Positions 34,290 through 43,600 of a stretch of DNA of 64,000 bases are shown here, piece after piece. Numbering within the stretch: position 1 is the stretch's first letter; each line of letters starts with the position of its first letter. The stretch comes from CAYRYU01 sp964428355 (lineage in GTDB: Bacteria > Muiribacteriota > Ozemobacteria > Ozemobacterales > Ozemobacteraceae). The position numbers were made by a program, and so were the translations under genes. The stretch covers positions 5,093 through 69,092 of the forward strand of contig CAYRYU010000034.1 of the NCBI GenBank assembly GCA_964428355.1, in the 5' to 3' direction. The notes under the pieces were generated by a model. It made no database searches and was not told the origin of the DNA. It saw only the letters and a program-made list of their open reading frames with translations.

Positions 34290-35036
34290 GTGAAAACCCG
34301 TCACTCCCTTGCTCTCATCATCATCACACTTTTCACTCTTTTCATCCCACTGTTCCTTACTGGATGTAGCGGAACGGGCGGAGGCGGGACATCCGGGACT
34401 GCCGGGGAAATGCTGACAGCCGACGATCTCACGGCCGTCGAGGCAGCGCTTCTGGCAGACCGGGTCGAGGCGGCGGTGGCTCTGGAGCCTTCCCTTCCTC
34501 TCTCTGTCGCTCCCGCGGTTTTGAAGGCCGACCAAGCCGGCAGCCGGACGGTGGGATTCCACGGTCGACAGTATCGGGGTAACCGGAACGGGAACGGGGT
34601 TCTTCTCCAACGAGGAGCCTCAGGATGCCCGGTTCTGATCGCATCCGAAACGTCACAATCCGGTTGGGCCACGGTCGGTGGGTTGGCCTATGATATTGTC
34701 CGCCTCCCCTCTGGAGGGTTCCAGATAACCCGACCCAATGGGGAGACCTTCACTCTCTCACTTCCAACAGGGGACAGCACCGCCGGAACTTTGTCCGAGA
34801 ACGGCCGAACATGGAGTGTCCAATTCGGCACCCAGGCAGGGGAACCCCTCGCAACGCTGACCAACCTTCGCTCGGGGCGGATCCTTCAGATCATCGAGGA
34901 TGACGCGGGTGAACTCACTGTCACCGTTCAGGGTTCTCCCTCTGGAAGGGGCCGGTGGAACGCGGATGGAACCCTCGAAATCACCTCGATTCCCGGTCAG
35001 TCCCAGTTCCGACACCGTCATGGAAAGAGTCTGTAA
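34290..35036 (+). CDS. lipoprotein of unknown function under a sigma-54 promoter
   Basis: 248 aa from GTG 34290, four bases after GGAGGT. Lipoprotein signal with lipobox 'LTGC' (Cys about 22) and a Ser/Gly-rich linker. The middle holds a helical segment ('TADDLTAVEAALLADRVEAA'). The second half is rich in beta-strand with short repeats around 'LPSGGFQITRPNGETFTLSL'. No family recognised. With the small secreted protein downstream (25 bp) it is the likely output of the neighbouring NtrB/NtrC pair. Confidence 0.75.
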   Translation: MKTRHSLALIIITLFTLFIPLFLTGCSGTGGGGTSGTAGEMLTADDLTAVEAALLADRVEAAVALEPSLPLSVAPAVLKADQAGSRTVGFHGRQYRGNRNGNGVLLQRGASGCPVLIASETSQSGWATVGGLAYDIVRLPSGGFQITRPNGETFTLSLPTGDSTAGTLSENGRTWSVQFGTQAGEPLATLTNLRSGRILQIIEDDAGELTVTVQGSPSGRGRWNADGTLEITSIPGQSQFRHRHGKSL

Positions 35037-35061
35037 AAATCTCTGAATAAGGAGGTGCCCA

Positions 35062-35526
35062 ATGAAGACTCCGGTTGTTCTCATGTTGATCCTGATCGTC
35101 AGCATTATTCCCGACAGTCTTGCAGCCCAGAGCGGACCACAGTCCCTCCGGAATTCATCGGATCCCGCGACTCTCACGCGGGCCCAATTCGGCCCAGATG
35201 GGGATCGCGATGGCGACGGGATCCGGAATGCGGATGACCCTGATTCCCCCTGCCGCTTCCGGGCGAGACCACCTGCCGGGAATGCGTCCGGAACGGTCTT
35301 CCTGGGGGTTGATCCGGGAACGAGGAGAAACTGCTATCGTTCGTCAAAAAATACCAGAGGACCCTTGTGTGGAAAGGGGCGAGGCTGGATGGGACGAAAC
35401 GGAGGGGTAGGCGGACGGGGGGGGCGACTCCGTGAGCGCTGCCGTGACGGTTCATGCCTGTTTCCATCCCCAGGAACCGATCCGAAGAACGGAAGACCCA
35501 CAGATCCGGAGCCCTCCGGCAACTGA
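35062..35526 (+). CDS. small secreted protein with calcium-binding-like Asp motif
   Basis: 154 aa. Strong ribosome site AAGGAGGTG. Signal peptide about 1-21 (cleaved near 'LAA'). Residues ~51-66 'DGDRDGDGIRNADDPD' form a thrombospondin type 3-like Ca2+-binding loop. After ~75 the composition changes to Gly/Arg/Cys-rich low complexity without recognisable structure. That part could be a real disordered tail or the result of a frameshift. Follows the lipoprotein by 25 bp and probably shares its sigma-54 transcript. Confidence 0.6.
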   Translation: MKTPVVLMLILIVSIIPDSLAAQSGPQSLRNSSDPATLTRAQFGPDGDRDGDGIRNADDPDSPCRFRARPPAGNASGTVFLGVDPGTRRNCYRSSKNTRGPLCGKGRGWMGRNGGVGGRGGRLRERCRDGSCLFPSPGTDPKNGRPTDPEPSGN

Positions 35527-35543
35527 GTCCGGGACCTTCCGGA

Positions 35544-35580
35544 AAATCCTCCCAGGGAGACCTTTCCTCAGGGAGGATTT
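35544..35580 (+). terminator. 10-bp inverted repeat, probable terminator
   Basis: AAATCCTCCC (35544-35553) and GGGAGGATTT (35571-35580) are perfect complements with a 17-base loop, just after the secreted-protein gene and before the convergent gene. No long T-run follows on the plus strand ('CATCTTTC'), but the A/T ends make it plausible in both directions. Confidence 0.45.
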
Positions 35581-35690
35581 CATCTTTCAGCCAGGGGATT
35601 CAGCCACCTCCCAAAACTATCGAAGAAACCGGTCATCTTGTTGCTGAATACGGGTTCTTGGATGATAGAGGCTCCCAGATTCCTGAAACT

Positions 35691-36530
35691 TCAATAGCGG
35701 CGGGGAGGAGGAGGAGTGAAGTTCCGGTCCTCCTGCGGTTCGTAATAGGGAGGATCCGGGGGGTGGACGTAGCGTGGATTCCTCACCGGATAGAGGTTTT
35801 CGGGCCACTCGTACCGGATCTGATATCGTTCACCGGCGAATGTTTCCGCGTCGAAGTCCACTTCGTAAACCGGAGAATACCGGTGCTCGCCATACCCCGT
35901 CCCGGCTTGCGAGTCTGCGAGGCTCTCGCCGGACGAACGGTCGCGACTGGGGGAGGAGGGTTTTCCGGCATCCTTCCTGAATTCATCGGAGGGGAATCTC
36001 ACGATTCCGGAAGGTGGCTCGTAATATCGGTATCTCTCCTGGAATACGGCTACGTCGATGATTCCCATCCGGGAATAATCGCCCCAGGCTCCGGCATAGG
36101 AGTTCGATTCGTCGGTGAAAAAGAACCTGTGGACTCCGCTCCGGCTCGTGCGCCAGCCCTCGAAATCCCCGCTGGAAAAGGGGTTCAGGATGTACATGCC
36201 CTCGGACGACCGCAGATAGGATTTCTCGCCGCTCACGATGTTCCTGCCGTCAACGGCTACCACGAGGCCGATCCTCCGGGAGGTCCGGTTCCGAACTCGG
36301 ATCCGGTATCTTTCCCCACGGCGGGCTTCGACGTAACCCCTGGCATTTGGAGGTGAGAAGGACTGCCAGCCCCGGTCGGGAAAAATGCCGAGGGATCCGC
36401 GGTCGTCCCCGATGATGTCGATATCGACCGAGCCCGAAACATAGTGTTCGTGCCCGTTTCCGGGGATCGTTACGGCGGAGAAAACAAGAAAAGCGAATAC
36501 GACACCCGCGAACATCTTCTTCAGACTCAT
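35691..36530 (-). CDS. conserved secreted protein of unknown function
   Basis: 279 aa. Signal peptide about 1-25. The central part (about 70-165) has the well-formed blocks 'GLVVAVDGRNIVSGE', 'SEGMYILNPFSSGDFEGWRT' and 'AGAWGDYSRMGIIDVAVF', which I recall in conserved hypothetical periplasmic proteins. The last ~60 residues are Tyr/Pro-rich and end in a poly-Pro stretch. GGGAGG precedes the ATG. A 14-bp near-palindrome (36587-36600, ACCC-ACCGGC-GGGT) sits upstream and might be an operator. No activity can be assigned. Confidence 0.7.
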   Translation of the reverse strand: MSLKKMFAGVVFAFLVFSAVTIPGNGHEHYVSGSVDIDIIGDDRGSLGIFPDRGWQSFSPPNARGYVEARRGERYRIRVRNRTSRRIGLVVAVDGRNIVSGEKSYLRSSEGMYILNPFSSGDFEGWRTSRSGVHRFFFTDESNSYAGAWGDYSRMGIIDVAVFQERYRYYEPPSGIVRFPSDEFRKDAGKPSSPSRDRSSGESLADSQAGTGYGEHRYSPVYEVDFDAETFAGERYQIRYEWPENLYPVRNPRYVHPPDPPYYEPQEDRNFTPPPPRRY

Positions 36531-36629
36531 ATTTTCCTCCCACTCATGAACTTATCGAGGAATCCGATGAAAAGGCAACGTCGGATACCCACCGGCGGGT
36601 TCTTAACCGGCCGATCGGAGTTCAGTAGG

Positions 36630-37484
36630 TCATTTCCCGTTCTGGAAACTCGTGAAATGCAATGCCCCCTGTTCGATACGAATCTCCTTGAGATTCAAAC
36701 GAAAGGGGAACTTCTCCAGATTTAGGACCGGGTTGATTTTTTTCACGATCGTCCCGACGAAGGCTCGAGGCATGGTCATGTGATTGACCTTCAGCTTTTT
36801 CGGATGGAACCAGACCTGCTTGGAATCCACGACGGCGAAAACCCCGGTTGCCCAGAATTTCACCTTTACGAAAGAATACTTCGTGGAGCCCGAAAGTTCG
36901 ATGTGTCCAGGTTTTAGCTCGATCTTGGGATCATCGACCTTGATTTTCCTGGCTTTTGCGGCAAGAAACGCATTCAGATCGCTTTCGATCAGGATCACAT
37001 CCATGTCGATGTTCTTGACCTCGACGGTCTGAAGCTTGAGATCCTTGAACAGTTTCGTGGTATCGAGAGTAACGTCGAAAAAATCGATCGTGGCGGTGGC
37101 AAGGGTAAGATTGTCGATCAGGGCACCTTCGGTGATGACCCGGACTTCCTTCAGATGGCCACGGCTGGTTTCCACCGGATCATACCGGGCGACCTTTATC
37201 TCGAGGCGTTTGGGGTTGTTCAGAAGGTTTGCCATCGACTGGAGGATCTTCTGGTCGAGAAGATCGGGGTTGGAGGCGATCAGGGCGGTTATCTCGGGGT
37301 CGGGGGTCCATGAGGCGGGAGTTCCCGGAGTCGGGGCGGAAGCTGAAGCAGGGGCGGCCGGGGATTGGGTCGTTTCCATTCTGGTTCCTTGGGCGAAAAG
37401 GCTTGTTCCCTGGAAGATCACGAGAATTCCCGCGAACAGAAGGAGAAAGCGGAAAGGACGGCGGACGGAGAACACAGAATTCAC
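36630..37484 (-). CDS. DUF2993 (LmeA-like) secreted protein
   Basis: 284 aa. Signal peptide about 8-32, a Pro/Ala/Thr-rich linker (about 35-60), then a DUF2993-like domain: 'IEVKNIDMDVILIESDLNAF'-type strands, 'KIELKPGHIELSG' and 'NPVLNLEKFPFRLNLKEIRI' near the end. LmeA-type proteins bind phospholipids or handle envelope lipids. Here it overlaps the metallophosphatase-like gene by 4 bp and is the third gene of an operon headed by an LptF/G permease. A role in lipid or lipopolysaccharide trafficking is a reasonable but unproved idea. Confidence 0.75.
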   Translation of the reverse strand: MNSVFSVRRPFRFLLLFAGILVIFQGTSLFAQGTRMETTQSPAAPASASAPTPGTPASWTPDPEITALIASNPDLLDQKILQSMANLLNNPKRLEIKVARYDPVETSRGHLKEVRVITEGALIDNLTLATATIDFFDVTLDTTKLFKDLKLQTVEVKNIDMDVILIESDLNAFLAAKARKIKVDDPKIELKPGHIELSGSTKYSFVKVKFWATGVFAVVDSKQVWFHPKKLKVNHMTMPRAFVGTIVKKINPVLNLEKFPFRLNLKEIRIEQGALHFTSFQNGK

Positions 37485-39102
37485 CTGCCGAGATCCTTTT
37501 CGATCATGCCGGCCAGATGGGGAAATTTGACGAGACCTTTCATCCAGGCACTCCAGATTGTCCGGCCTGCCTTGCGGGCAAGCCTGCAGGATTCGAGGAC
37601 TTTCCCGATGTTGGGGTCGCGAAACAGGATTTCGTCAAGAACCACCCTCAGAGTTCCGCCAGGGTCAATTCCCCGTTTTCCAAGAGAGAAATCCCGGACA
37701 TCGCCGCCCAGGAACGAGACCGAAGCCCCGTCGATCCCGATCCTGTACTGTACCTTACCACGGGAAACCGCCAAAAACAATCTCTTTGCCTCGGCCACAG
37801 GAACGAGATACTCACGGAGGAATCTGTTTGGAAAGGAACCGGCCACGACATCGAATCCCAGGAACCGGTTCCTTTGGAAGGGTTCCTCGGGGCAGGCGAT
37901 CAGCCCGATATCCGAGCCCAGGAGCTCCTTCGCGAATTTTGCGTGGGAGGCGGGGGAAAACCTGTATGAAATGCCCTTCGGAACCTCCCGGGTGTTGATT
38001 ACCCAGGCGGAGGACCGACGACCATGCTCGACCTGTTCCCTGACGGGGGAGAAAGCGGCTTCGTCGATCCGGAGATACGGCTCCGCGAGCGGAAGCCGGA
38101 CCAGTTTTTCGGTCAATGGTGCGCCTTCTCTCTTCTCGAGGCGGAGCATGTTGAGATGCGTTACCCCCGGGGAGAGGGCGAGAAGGGAACCCGGATTCCG
38201 CTCGAGGTGGGAGCGAATCCCCGGCCGCTGGAGAATGTCCTCCGAGAAAACGATTACGACGGTTTTCCGATCGAGAATCGGCAACAGCGCGAGGATTCCC
38301 GCGGGGGAAAGGTGGGAAAAGAGATAGATCCTGTCGACCTTTCCNNNNNNNNNNNNNNNNNNNNNNNNNNNNNNNNNNNNNNNNNNNNNNNNNNNNNNNN
38401 NNNNNNNNNNNNNNNNNNNNNNNNNNNNNNNNNNNNNNNNNNNNCGAGGATTCCCGCGGGGGAAAGGTGGGAAAAGAGATAGATCCTGTCGACCTTTCCG
38501 GCTTCGAACTGGAGCCGCCGGTAGGACCTGACGGGATCCTCGATCGTGAAGTCACCGAAATCCTCGAGCGGGACATCCTCGATGACCGCGGGGTCTATCA
38601 TACCGGCGAAGGCAATGGTGAAATCGCCCGCAACGAGGGTTTTGAACGAAGGGAATGAAAACCCGACATCATGCCTTTCGATATTGGTCCAGATCTTGTG
38701 GTACATGGAATCCCGAATTTGGGGAACGGACCCCAGGCTCAGAAGATCCTGGGCTCCGAGAATCCTCGGCCCGACCCCGATCGAATCGAGGATTCCCATG
38801 TCGACATTCTCCCCGAGCAGGAAGGATGCTGGGGAATACGCGGAAACATTGTTTCCGACATCGACCACCAATGTCGAGTATTCCTTCAGCTTCTTGAAAT
38901 CCCTTACGATGAAGGGGATCTTCCAGGCATCGGATGGTGAGGTTCCGCCGTTTCCGTTCCAGATCACGGCCCGACCGTCGAAATTCCCCGCGAGGATGAT
39001 CTGCGCGCTTCGCGAGTAGCCGACGGCTCTCCCCCCGAGGGAGAACGCAATAACGACAATCAGGGCCAGGAGTCGAAGCAATCGAGGATCGAGCCTGACC
39101 AT
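37481..39102 (-). CDS. degenerate 5'-nucleotidase/UshA-like metallophosphatase-fold protein
   Basis: 488 aa after collapsing the artefactual gap (removing 38290-38444 restores one frame). The ATG at 39102 shares a base with the lptG stop (TGATG). Signal helix about 9-28. The core follows the UshA pattern, but the metal-binding motifs are eroded: 'LAGNFDGR' in place of NDFHG, 'VDVGNNVS' in place of DAGD, and 'LGAQDLL' in place of GNHEFD. A later 'SDIGLIACPE' resembles the nucleotidase C-terminal domain. Either a non-catalytic binder or a divergent enzyme. Sits between the LptG-like permease and a DUF2993 protein. Confidence 0.65.
38290..38499. other. assembly gap with 55-bp flank duplication
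   Basis: Bases 38290-38344 are repeated exactly at 38445-38499 around 100 N (38345-38444). As at 7.5 kb, deleting 155 bp rejoins the split gene in frame, so this is a scaffolding artefact. Confidence 0.92.
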
Positions 39103-40187
39103 CAGGTGTTTATCTTGGAGACGATGTAGACTCCGACTACCGCAAACACTATGTTCTGGAGCCATGCGGAAAGTATGACGGGAAGCATCCCGGTCCTTCC
39201 GAGAGACGTGGAGATACTCATGAAAACGTAATAGATGAAAATGATGATGATCGAGACGCCGAACCCGATGAAGGCCCCGCTCCGATAGGACGTCAGACCG
39301 AAGCTCGCCCCGATTATCGCGAAAAAGAAGCTGGCGAAGGGAAGCGAGATCTTGAGTGCGAGGTCGACCCGAAGATCTGTCGTTTCCACGAACTTCGTCC
39401 GTTCGTAGGTTTCGATCCTTTCCTTGAGTTCTCCGTAGCTCATCTCGTTGGGTTTCTTGCTCTGCCTGGCGAAGTCGATTGGAGTCTCGATCACGCCCGT
39501 GGCGTCCATTTGTGGAAAAATCGTAGGGGAGGCGGTCTTTCCATCGAGATAGATGTGGTCCTTTACGCCCATCAGGTTCCAGAACTTCCCGTTCCACCTC
39601 GCGGAAGCCGCCGTGATTCGCCTGACAAGCCTGCCCCGGTCGTGATACTCGAGCATGACGTTCTCCATCGTTCCGGTGCTTTCGAAAACCTTTCGTGCGT
39701 AGACCGTCGACCCGTCACTCGCTTTCATGATCGAGTTCTCGGTGGCCTCGGGCTCGACGAGATGGAGGATCTGGGTCCGCCTGATCTCGTTGGCCCTCCG
39801 GTTCGAGTACGGAACGACCCTGTCGTTGAACCAGAGACTGGTCCCGATCACGATCAAGGCAAAAATGACGACCGGGACGAGAATCCGGAAGAAGTTGATT
39901 CCGCCGGCCTTCATGGCGATGGTTTCGGAATCCTTTGACATCCGCCCAAAAACGAGAAGAGAGGTGAGGAGGACCGACATCGGAAAGGTGAAGATCATGT
40001 CCTGAGGAAGCCGGTAGAGAAACCATTGAAGGACGACAAAGGGGCTGACGTTGTCATTCACGATATGCTGGAGTGCGGACATCAGCGGGTCAATCGCTAT
40101 GACGACGACGAACATGAAGAACCCGAAAAAGAAGGGTCCCACAAGCTGTTTGAAGATGTACTTGTCGAGGATTTTCACCATAGGCAC
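39102..40187 (-). CDS. LptF/LptG-family permease (YjgP/YjgQ)
   Basis: 361 aa from GTG 40187, or 359 from the ATG at 40181; the spacing of a weak GGGA favours the GTG slightly. Six membrane segments: three near the N-terminus (about 14-34, 50-72, 95-115) and three near the C-terminus (about 268-288, 300-320, 332-352), flanking a ~150-residue periplasmic beta-jellyroll. 'MKAGGINFFRIL' after TM2 is the family signature at the LptB coupling helix. It extracts lipopolysaccharide from the inner membrane together with LptB and a second permease, for which the 52-kb gene is the candidate. Confidence 0.9.
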   Translation of the reverse strand: MPMVKILDKYIFKQLVGPFFFGFFMFVVVIAIDPLMSALQHIVNDNVSPFVVLQWFLYRLPQDMIFTFPMSVLLTSLLVFGRMSKDSETIAMKAGGINFFRILVPVVIFALIVIGTSLWFNDRVVPYSNRRANEIRRTQILHLVEPEATENSIMKASDGSTVYARKVFESTGTMENVMLEYHDRGRLVRRITAASARWNGKFWNLMGVKDHIYLDGKTASPTIFPQMDATGVIETPIDFARQSKKPNEMSYGELKERIETYERTKFVETTDLRVDLALKISLPFASFFFAIIGASFGLTSYRSGAFIGFGVSIIIIFIYYVFMSISTSLGRTGMLPVILSAWLQNIVFAVVGVYIVSKINT

Positions 40188-40213
40188 GCTGTTCCCGCAG
40201 GAGTGGGGGAACC

Positions 40214-40242
40214 TTTCAAAATTCCGTTCGAGGTGCTATTAT
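40214..40242 (+). promoter_or_regulatory. promoter of the ugd/pse cluster
   Basis: -35 TTTCAA (40214-40219), 17-base spacer, extended -10 TGC-TATTAT (40237-40242), about 48 bases before the ugd ATG. A small inverted repeat CAAATT...AATTTG (40257-40276) lies in the leader. Confidence 0.5.
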
Positions 40243-40289
40243 GACTCCCTTCAAGGCAAATTTCAAATCCAATTTGAGGAAAAGACAGC

Positions 40290-41609
40290 ATGAAAGTCGG
40301 CGTTATCGGGGTGGGGTACGTTGGCCTGGTCACCGGAACCTGTTTCGCGGAATCGGGTAATGATGTGGTTTGCGTGGACAACGACGTGCGCAAGGTTGAA
40401 CGTTTGAACCGCGGCGAGATCCCCATCTACGAACCCGGCCTGGAGGAGCTGGTGAAAAGGAACTTCGCCGAGGAGCGAATCCGGTTCACCACGAGTCTGG
40501 AGGAGGGGGTGGCCAGGTCGCTCATCCTCTTCATCGCCGTCGGGACTCCCCCCGGGGAAGACGGATCGGCGGACCTACAGTACGTCCTCGATGTTGCCAG
40601 GGGGATCGGCCGTTTGATGAAGGAGTTCAAGATCGTCGTCAACAAGTCCACCGTCCCGGTCGGAACGGGGGACCTGGTGAAGAAAACAATCCGCGAAGAG
40701 CTGGAAAAGCGCGGAGAGAAGATTCCCTTCGACGTGGTCAGCAACCCGGAGTTCTTGAAGGAGGGAAACGCGATCGACGATTTCATGAAACCCGACCGGG
40801 TGGTCGTCGGCTGCGAGGACGTTCGGACAGCCGAGCTGATGAAGGAACTCTACGCCCCGTTCGTGCGGACCGAAAAGCCGATCCTGATCATGGATGTCCG
40901 CTCGTCCGAGATGACCAAGTATGCCGCGAACGCCATGCTGGCAACGAAGATCTCTTTCATGAACGACATCGCGAACCTCTGCGAAAAGCTGGGCGCGAAC
41001 GTCGACAACGTCCGGAAGGGAATCGGGTCGGACAGCCGGATCGGTTTCCAGTTCATTTTCCCGGGAGCGGGTTACGGTGGAAGCTGTTTCCCGAAGGATG
41101 TCCAGGCTCTCGTCCGGATGGGCGACCAGGCGGGGCACCCTTTGCGGCTTCTCCAGTCGGTCGAGGAGGTCAACACGCGGCAGAAGGAGGTCGTGTTCAA
41201 CAAGCTTTCAGCCGCCCTCCAGGGGGATCTGAAAAACAGGAGGATCGCTCTGTGGGGTTTGGCTTTCAAACCAAATACCGACGATATGCGGGAGGCCCCC
41301 GCCCTGGTCGTGATCCGGAAGCTTCTCGCGGCGGGAGCGAAGGTCTCTGCTTATGATCCCGAGGCCATGGACGAGGCCAAAAAGGTGCTCGGAGAAACGA
41401 TTTCCTACTCGAAAAAGAGTTACGACGCATTGAAGGACTGTGATGCCCTCATAGTCATGACCGAGTGGAACGAGTTCCGAAGGCCCGATTTCGACCGGAT
41501 AAAAGCATCGTTGAAAAGGCCGTTGATCATCGACGGCAGGAATATCTACGAGCCCCGGAAGATGAAAGAAATGGGGTTCGAATATCACTCCATTGGGAGG
41601 TCTTCATGA
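40290..41609 (+). CDS. ugd: UDP-glucose 6-dehydrogenase
   Basis: 439 aa. Oxidises UDP-glucose to UDP-glucuronate with two NAD+. N-terminal Rossmann motif 'GVGYVGLVTGTCFAESG', 'NKSTVPVGTGD', 'NPEFLKEGNAIDDF', catalytic Cys in 'GYGGSCFPKDVQAL', and a C-terminal domain with 'WGLAFKPNTDDMREAPA'. Length is usual. GAGGAAAAG precedes the ATG. It overlaps the nucleotidyltransferase by 4 bp and opens the surface-glycan cluster. It could equally be a relative acting on UDP-N-acetyl-hexosamine. Confidence 0.93.
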   Translation: MKVGVIGVGYVGLVTGTCFAESGNDVVCVDNDVRKVERLNRGEIPIYEPGLEELVKRNFAEERIRFTTSLEEGVARSLILFIAVGTPPGEDGSADLQYVLDVARGIGRLMKEFKIVVNKSTVPVGTGDLVKKTIREELEKRGEKIPFDVVSNPEFLKEGNAIDDFMKPDRVVVGCEDVRTAELMKELYAPFVRTEKPILIMDVRSSEMTKYAANAMLATKISFMNDIANLCEKLGANVDNVRKGIGSDSRIGFQFIFPGAGYGGSCFPKDVQALVRMGDQAGHPLRLLQSVEEVNTRQKEVVFNKLSAALQGDLKNRRIALWGLAFKPNTDDMREAPALVVIRKLLAAGAKVSAYDPEAMDEAKKVLGETISYSKKSYDALKDCDALIVMTEWNEFRRPDFDRIKASLKRPLIIDGRNIYEPRKMKEMGFEYHSIGRSS

Positions 41610-42625
41610 AGATCATTCTGCCCGTCGCGGGAAAGGGAACCAGATTACGCCCGCACACCCACACAAAGCCCAAGTCCCTGGTCAGGGTCGCAGGGAAAAC
41701 CGTTCTGGAGCACGTCATTGCCAGCGTCGGAAAACTGAAGGTTGATGAATACATCATCATCACGGACGAAAACGGGGAGATCATTCAGAAATTCGTCGAG
41801 AAGATTTTTCCAAAACTACCCGTGAAGTACGTCACCCAGACCGACCTGCTCGGGCCCGCCCATGCCGTCTGGCTGGCCGACCCCCACATCAGGGAAGGCG
41901 ACGACGTCCTGGTCGTCTTCAACGACACCCTTTTCGTCACGGACCTCACCCGGATTCCCCGACTCGTAGACGGCCTCGACGGCCTGATCTATTCGAAGGA
42001 GGTCGAGGACTACCGGCGGTTCGGCGTGAACGTGATGAAGGACGGGATCATCGTCGACATGGTCGAGAAACCCGACAAGCCCATCAGCAAGCTCGCCCAG
42101 GTCGGCCTGTACTACCTGAAGGACGGGAAAAATTTCATGAAGGCGATCGCCCGCGCGGTCGAGCAGAAGCTGACCGTAAAGGGCGAGTATTACCTTCCCG
42201 AGGTCTTCAAGCTCATGCTTCGCGATGGGGCGAAGCTCGGGGCACCCGAGATCGACGAATGGCTCGATTGCGGAAAACCCGAGACCCTTCTCGCGACCAA
42301 CCAGTATCTCCTGGAGCGGTCGAGCCGAAGCCACTACTGCATCGAGGGATGCGTGATCATCCCCCCGGTCTCCATCGACTCCACCGCCAAGGTCCACCAT
42401 TCCGTGATCGGCCCGCACGTATCGATCGCCGAGGGTTGTCAGGTCGAGAATTCCGTCATCCGCGATTCAGTCATCAACGCGAATTCGATCCTCCAGAACG
42501 TGATGCTGGACCACTCCCTTGTCGGCGACTCGGTCGAACTGACGGGCGTGATGCAACGCATCAACATGGGCGACAACAGCGTCATTGACATGGGCCACAC
42601 TTCGACGGGCCCTGTCAGCCGATAG
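41606..42625 (+). CDS. sugar nucleotidyltransferase with left-handed beta-helix tail
   Basis: 339 aa. Starts with the pyrophosphorylase signature 'PVAGKGTRLRPHTHTKPKSL'; the Asp and Lys sites 'VFNDTLFV' and 'VDMVEKPDKP' follow. The C-terminal ~95 residues show hexapeptide-type repeats ('IEGCVIIPPVSIDSTAKVHH'), giving a GlmU/RmlA-long-like architecture. It makes an NDP-sugar from a sugar-1-phosphate; glucose or GlcNAc are the usual substrates. GGGAGG precedes the ATG, which overlaps the ugd stop by 4 bp. Confidence 0.88.
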   Translation: MKIILPVAGKGTRLRPHTHTKPKSLVRVAGKTVLEHVIASVGKLKVDEYIIITDENGEIIQKFVEKIFPKLPVKYVTQTDLLGPAHAVWLADPHIREGDDVLVVFNDTLFVTDLTRIPRLVDGLDGLIYSKEVEDYRRFGVNVMKDGIIVDMVEKPDKPISKLAQVGLYYLKDGKNFMKAIARAVEQKLTVKGEYYLPEVFKLMLRDGAKLGAPEIDEWLDCGKPETLLATNQYLLERSSRSHYCIEGCVIIPPVSIDSTAKVHHSVIGPHVSIAEGCQVENSVIRDSVINANSILQNVMLDHSLVGDSVELTGVMQRINMGDNSVIDMGHTSTGPVSR

Positions 42626-42631
42626 TCGGGG

Positions 42632-43600
42632 ATGTTTTCGGATCGGACGATCCTCATCACCGGAGGGACCGGTTCTTTCGGCCAGGCTTTCACACGGTAT
42701 GCCCTTGCAAACCTGTCGCCGCGAAAAGCCATCATCTATTCGCGGGACGAGTTCAAGCAGTACGAGATGGCGCGGCGTTTCGACGACCGCCGTCTGCGCT
42801 TCTTCCTCGGAGACGTTCGCGACCGGGACAGGCTTTTCCGCGCTTTCACCGACGTCGATTTCGTCGTTCACGCGGCGGCATTGAAGCAGGTCCCTGCCGC
42901 GGAGTACAACCCGTTCGAAGCCGTCCAGACGAACGTTTGCGGGGCGCAGAACGTCATCGGGGCGGCGATCGACGCGAAAGTGAAGAAGGTGCTTGCACTC
43001 AGCACCGACAAGGCATGCAATCCGGTCAACCTGTATGGTGCCACCAAGCTCTGTTCCGACAAGCTCTTCATTGCTGCGAACTCCTATTCCGGCGGGCATG
43101 AACCACGTTTCTCCGTTGTCCGGTACGGAAACGTCCTGGGAAGTCGGGGAAGCGTCCTACCCTTGTTCCGCGAGCAGGCGACGAAGGGCGAGATCCTGAT
43201 CACGGACTTCCGGATGACCCGTTTCTGGATCACCCTCGATCAGGCGGTCGGGTTTGTCCGAACGTCTCTGGAGCTCATGACCGGAGGGGAACTTTTCATT
43301 CCCAAGATTCCAAGCATGAAGATCGTCGATCTGGCTGAGGCAATCGCCCCGGGTTGTCCCCGGAAGGAAATCGGGATCCGCCCGGGGGAAAAGCTCCACG
43401 AGGTGATGATTTCCCCGGAGGATTCGCGGAACCTGCATGAAACCACCGATCGCTACATTAAGTTACCGGATTTTCCATTCTGGACGGCAATTCCACCAGA
43501 AGGTTCCGCCCCAGTCACCCCTGGATTCGAGTTCGCCAGCAATACCAATTCGACCTGGCTGACCGTGGAGGACTTGAGGCGATGGCTGGAAAAGGCCTGA
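42632..43600 (+). CDS. pseB: UDP-GlcNAc 4,6-dehydratase (inverting), PseB type
   Basis: 322 aa. First step of CMP-pseudaminic acid synthesis: dehydrates UDP-GlcNAc with C5 inversion. SDR motif 'ILITGGTGSFGQAF', 'SRDEFKQYEMARRF' (the PseB/FlaA1 signature), 'FVVHAAALKQVPAAEYNP' and active-site 'LSTDKACNPVNLYGATK', with Asp-Lys and Tyr-x3-Lys in place. Length matches PseB (about 330). 6 bp after the nucleotidyltransferase, and overlaps pseC by 19 bp. Confidence 0.93.
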   Translation: MFSDRTILITGGTGSFGQAFTRYALANLSPRKAIIYSRDEFKQYEMARRFDDRRLRFFLGDVRDRDRLFRAFTDVDFVVHAAALKQVPAAEYNPFEAVQTNVCGAQNVIGAAIDAKVKKVLALSTDKACNPVNLYGATKLCSDKLFIAANSYSGGHEPRFSVVRYGNVLGSRGSVLPLFREQATKGEILITDFRMTRFWITLDQAVGFVRTSLELMTGGELFIPKIPSMKIVDLAEAIAPGCPRKEIGIRPGEKLHEVMISPEDSRNLHETTDRYIKLPDFPFWTAIPPEGSAPVTPGFEFASNTNSTWLTVEDLRRWLEKA

